A DNA stretch of 64,000 nucleotides from Sinotaia quadrata (Eukaryota; Mollusca; Gastropoda; Architaenioglossa; Viviparidae): assembly GCA_028829895.1 (NCBI GenBank), contig CM054182.1:85244046-85308045 (forward strand), in the 5' to 3' direction. The number at the start of each line of letters is the position of its first letter. Positions within the stretch are counted from its first letter, which is position 1. This document shows positions 60,545 through 64,000 of this stretch, piece by piece. Made by a program: the position numbers and the translations under genes. Under the pieces are notes generated by a model. The model saw nothing but the letters and a program-made list of their open reading frames with translations. It did not search any database and was not told the DNA's origin.

Positions 60545-60990
60545 CTATGATATTTAAATAATACAAATATAAATCCATTTGTATAATTACTGTTTACATT
60601 AGCCAAGAAAAAATCCAGCACAATACTATTTATGGTGAGCTACTAACTTTAAAAGCATATATATTTTTAATGAAATTCTAAAGGCAATGAATTTTGTAAT
60701 GTAAATTAATATTCAATATTTTGAATTTCAATATTCAAGCTTTATTTAAAATAAATAAAATAAAAATCCATTTTAACATGTATTTACATTTAAATACTCA
60801 CACATACACAAAGAGAATAAAAGTGAATGTTAAATACACAAAGAGAATAAAAGTGAATGATAATATCATGTGATTATATACTGAAAACAAAATATATAAT
60901 TTTTAAGATTTACATCAAAGTTATACAAAAAAAAAATTGCCAAAGTAAATATTTAAGATTAATTATTTAAAATTTACTGATGGTGCTTAC

Positions 60991-61112
60991 AATATAATGA
61001 GCAGTGGTTGTGCGTTTTGAATCACCAGTAATCTTATAAAAATTGTAATCAGCAATTACCAGCAAAGGGCATGTGTTTTTCACTCCTGCCTGCCGTTTAT
61101 TCCGATCGTTGC
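60991..61112 (-). CDS. ADAM17: ADAM17-like exon: furin site and start of catalytic domain
   Basis: 122-nt exon; minus-strand acceptor TATAACAG, donor GTAAGC; two leading bases completing Gly, 40 codons, phase 0 end. Reads NDRNKRQAGVKNTCPLLVIA then DYNFYKITGDSKRTTTAHYI. RNKR is a consensus proprotein-convertase site, in the place of human RVKRR, where furin removes the prodomain to activate the enzyme. KNTCPLLVIAD matches human KNTCKLLVVAD, the first strand of the metalloprotease domain, and TTTAHYI matches TTTNYLI. Confidence 0.94.
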
Positions 61113-61510
61113 CTGTTATAAACAATCCAGATTTTCATCTAATAAGAAAAATTTTAAGTAACTGGCAGACTGGAATCTTAAATTTACTTTTGATATTTTT
61201 AAAAATTGTATGTTTCTATTTAGGATCTACTAATACTTTTACTAAAGAGCAAGATAACTTGGAACTATCAATTCAATAGTGAATCTCTTTTCTAGGTTGT
61301 CTAACCCTAATAAATGATAATAACAGAATAGTTTCAATGAGATACTGAAATACGGTTCCTCCCACTGCACCCATTTAAAAAAAAATTAAGTGGAGAAAAA
61401 CAAACCACCCGCACCCATTTAAAAAAAATTAAATTGAGAAAATAATAAAATAATACATTTGAAAAGTTCATTTTGTAATTGGGTGTTACATCAACAAAAG
61501 CCATTTCTAC

Positions 61511-61605
61511 CATGTTCCAAAGGTATGTCTTGGTTAAAAAATTCAGGCATGAAATCTTTCGAATGCTCTTCATTATATAAATGGATTCCATCTTTGAATT
61601 TTCTC
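61511..61605 (-). CDS. ADAM17: ADAM17-like exon: C-terminal prodomain
   Basis: 95-nt exon; minus-strand acceptor TTTTTTCAG, donor GTAGAA; one leading base, 31 codons, one trailing G that pairs with GC of the next exon. Reads RKFKDGIHLYNEEHSKDFMP then EFFNQDIPLEH. Similarity to known prodomains is weak (prodomain is the fastest-evolving part of ADAM17), so the call rests on splice signals, phase and position 400 bp before the furin-site exon. Role by family: intramolecular chaperone and inhibitor of the protease. Confidence 0.7.
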
Positions 61606-61908
61606 CTGAAAAAAAGAAAATAAAGAAAAAAATATTTATAATAATTGAGGATATATATTATAATATAATATTTTGAGGATAATTACTAAAACATTTATTA
61701 ATTTTGAACAGAGCAGAATAATAGTTACAAGTAGCAAGTAATACATTTAATACTATGACTAGTACTACTATTACTACACTACTACTAATACTACAACTTA
61801 TGAATTTGTTAATGATCACAAACTTCATCACCTGTTATCCTGTCATTCTTGCCTTGCAGGAAAAAGTGTATTTTAAAAAATAAAATAGTTTTTTCTAAAA
61901 AAAAATAC

Positions 61909-61969
61909 TTATCAGCTGTGCAGTAGGGCAAGCATTCTTCATAATGCAAACTTGCTAAATTATCTACCC
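61909..61969 (-). CDS. possible prodomain exon (candidate cysteine switch)
   Basis: 61-nt candidate; minus-strand donor AA/GTATTT and a modest acceptor CTCTGACAAG. In the phase needed by the next exon (two trailing bases) it reads VDNLASLHYEECLPYCTAD. A Cys at this distance before the furin site is where ADAM17 has its cysteine switch (PKVCGYLK in human), but the similarity is slight and the acceptor has a poor pyrimidine tract. It could be chance. Confidence 0.3.
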
Positions 61970-63346
61970 CTTGTCAGAGTTATACAAACAAGAGCTGTTA
62001 TACTGCGTGTGAGGTAAAGCCAGAAAATAGCTGGAAGGAAAGGATCAAGTATACGAACATCTGGTAAGCTGATTTCACTCAGAATTCCCTTTCCCAAACA
62101 AGAGATGTACACACAGTAGAAGAGTCACTGTGAGAATTTTTCCAACAAGAGTATAAGTGGATGGTGTATGTACAGAGTATTTAGAAATAAGAATGCAAGG
62201 GTGTAATAAGACCTTCTATCATGTAATGAGATAGGGATTGAACTGAACAACTAACATTGGAACAGAAGCAAACACGGATGGAGTGTAGAGAAAGACAAAG
62301 AAGACATCTACTCCACTATTGTCATCACTTGTCATGTTTCTTAATGCTAGAATTCTATCAGCAATCCACAAAAAATTTAAGACACTAGCCACTGGTTAGT
62401 AAATATTTTATTTTAGTCACTGATTGGAAATGTTACTAGTCACATTCATGAAGAATGATAGTCAAAAGCTTGACAGATATCATAAATAGTTAATAAACAA
62501 AAGGGAAAAAAACAAATCAAACTGAACAGATATTTATTGTATTATGTACAGGTATATTCATTATCTTATAGTACTGGTTTTTAAAAATCTGCCAGCCATC
62601 TTTTTACAGCAATGTGTGTACTTTTGTTTTTTCATTTTCATGTAGTCCAGTGCTTATTGCAGTTTCAAAACTTAAAAGCCCTTAACTTTTATCTCCTTCC
62701 AGCCTGCATATGAAATGTCTGCTTAAAGTAGATTAGGGAAATGAATAACTAACCTCTTTTGCACACCAGCTAAGCTACAACTGTCTTTATTTCTATTTTA
62801 TTTTGATTTCTTCTTACATATATAATTAATTAGAAATTAGAAATTATTTTACTATTGCTGTTTTTAAATTAAAGTAAAAACAATAATAGTTCTCTTGAAG
62901 CAAATTTTGTCGACTTAGTGACTGATCAGTGGATATCAAATTTACTTAAGGAAAGCCATTGATCGAAAGAGGAGTGGACAGATATTACACTATAAGGTTA
63001 GCAGTGGTCTGTCTGTGATGCTTGGTGGAAGTGGAAAGCCCTAAGTTGCCAATCTCAATATTGCAGTGGTGACAACCCAACATAAGCAAGAGCTGAGGGC
63101 ACAGACTGCAGGCTATCATGAGTCCACAGACTGAACACATTCAGATGAAGATAGATCGCCCAGTTTTACGTTCAAATTCTACTCAGCAACAACACATAAC
63201 TAAGTCCGGAGTAAGAATTCCTTATAGCTCTGGCCTTAGGGAGGTTGATAGCTTTCATGGCACACATAGGTGCACCTAATCATGCCACATAAGTCACATG
63301 ACAAAAGACAGATGACCAAATGTGGGTGAATATATATACCTTATGA
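61970..63346 (-). other. intron or upstream region, no recognised exon
   Basis: Searched by eye for further prodomain exons without success. A less AT-rich stretch at about 62995-63300 may be an old repeat, but no ends were identified. Confidence 0.5.
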
Positions 63347-63514
63347 CAGTGGTGTCCAAACCTTTTGCAAAGAGGGCCAGATTTGGTGAGGTGAAAAGGT
63401 TTTGGGGCTGAACATTCAGCATTGTCTGATTTGATTTTATGAGGCTTCTGTGGGCTGGTGGAAATTTGAATATGGGCCGCAATTGGCCCGTGGGCTGGAC
63501 TTTGGACACCCCTG
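63347..63514. mobile_element. hAT-type MITE, 168 bp
   Basis: Starts cagtggtgtccaaacctttt and ends agtccaaa-like reverse 'ctttggacacccctg', with perfect 8-bp duplication 'ccttatga' on both sides (63339-63346 and 63515-63522). Subterminal 'gagggccagatttgg' and 'ggcccgtgggctgga' are typical of Charlie-related MITEs. No coding capacity. Confidence 0.9.
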
Positions 63515-63522
63515 CCTTATGA

Positions 63523-64000
63523 TTACTGTTCCAGACAATCCATGATAAGTTTCAAAATGCTAAAATGCCCAGAAACTTACATCAATATACTACCACCACT
63601 TTATTTTCTAACAACAATAGTAACCACTCATCTGAAAAAATAATGAAAAAACATTCCCCTATTCTAATCTATATTATATTCACGGATTCATGGACACAGA
63701 CCAGACATGCAGTTTCCTATGTTAATATGCAAGGGATGATTTTGAGAAACAGGTTAAATACACATGATCAAACATCTGCAAGTGACTTGTGATTCCAATC
63801 AATTCCTGCATCCTCTTGCAGCTGATGAAATAAGAGGACAATAGAATGAGAGATCACATCAACTGTCTCTAAAGACTTCACAATTTTAACTCTATTCTGA
63901 GGTGAGATTTTGCTCCTTGTGAGAAACTGGGTTTATTTAGAACACGTTTCTGCCTAGTTTCTGAAGTGTATTATATGTCATTAAAAAAAAATTATATGGG
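63523..64000 (-). other. right-edge sequence with an unassigned minus-strand frame
   Basis: A minus-strand frame of about 55 codons at roughly 63790-63955 (with VKIVKSLETVDVISHSIV and FHQLQEDAGIDWNHKSL) ends at a normal stop. It looks more like a repeat-encoded protein tail than an ADAM17 exon. Not assigned. Confidence 0.35.

Larger units (their letters stand above)
189..61605 (-). other. ADAM17: ADAM17/TACE-like protease gene (partial, 16 exons)
   Basis: Minus-strand gene spanning most of the window. The exons translate in ADAM17 domain order: end of prodomain, RNKR furin site, reprolysin-type catalytic domain with HExGHxxGxxHD, disintegrin domain, cysteine-rich membrane-proximal domain, juxtamembrane amphipathic helix and transmembrane helix. 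Reading phase agrees at all fifteen junctions, and every intron has GT/AG ends. ADAM17 is a type I membrane protease that releases ligand and cytokine ectodomains such as TNF-family and EGF-family precursors. ADAM10 was considered, but the disintegrin domain, the CxxC of the membrane-proximal domain and the NIVG-x-V transmembrane start match ADAM17 much better. The 5' part (signal peptide, most of the prodomain) and the 3' cytoplasmic tail were not found in the window. Introns range from about 0.4 kb to over 9 kb and are full of minisatellites and transposon remnants. Confidence 0.95.

Noticed and set aside
63790..63955. Minus-strand frame as an upstream ADAM17 prodomain exon
   Set aside because: It ends in its own stop codon and shows no prodomain similarity.

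Overview
This is a eukaryotic (animal) genomic window: AT-rich, almost all non-coding, with one large spliced gene on the minus strand spread across almost the whole 64 kb. No bacterial-type gene organisation is present. The gene is an ADAM17/TACE-type membrane metalloprotease (sheddase). I placed sixteen exons by translating minus-strand segments bounded by AG/GT splice sites, comparing them with the ADAM17 domain order, and requiring reading phase to match at every junction. From 5' to 3' (high to low coordinates) they are 61511-61605, 60991-61112, 60452-60544, 59737-59820, 54172-54310, 47073-47183, 40791-40796, 33022-33140, 27554-27623, 23661-23790, 18279-18380, 14463-14525, 9265-9359, 6910-7031, 2509-2590 and 189-277. 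They total 1522 nt (about 507 codons) and run from the end of the prodomain through a furin site, the catalytic domain, disintegrin domain, membrane-proximal domain, juxtamembrane helix and transmembrane segment. The signal peptide with most of the prodomain, and the cytoplasmic tail, lie outside the window or were not found.

The most striking feature is a 6-nt exon at 40791-40796. The exon before it ends inside the codon after the first zinc-binding His, and the exon after it starts inside the Gly codon of the same motif. Only with the 6-nt exon does the motif read HEIGHNWGSDHD. Without it the frame stays open but the catalytic Glu is lost (HGHNWG).

The introns hold two kinds of material. 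Minisatellites with units of about 26-75 bp occur in most introns. Transposable-element remnants fill much of the rest: LTR copies of one large family at 9.8, 12.4, 30.6 and 41.5 kb; other solo LTRs at 15.1, 25.6 and 49.5 kb; a rearranged Ty3/gypsy internal region at 20.2-22.1 kb; a broken piggyBac transposase at 18.7-19.7 kb; six hAT-type elements, five with perfect 8-bp target duplications (28.4-30.1, 37.4-40.1 with a second one nested at 37.7-39.1, 56.4-58.6, 63.3 kb) and one without (34.5-36.3); and Tigger/Tc1-like elements with TA duplications (3.6-5.5, 32.5, 34.8-35.6 kb). Several insertions sit inside minisatellite arrays.

The source is probably an invertebrate. A mollusc, possibly a cephalopod, would fit the AT richness, long introns and repeat style, but this is a weak inference. 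All functional statements about the protease come from family knowledge; expression and splicing were not observed.
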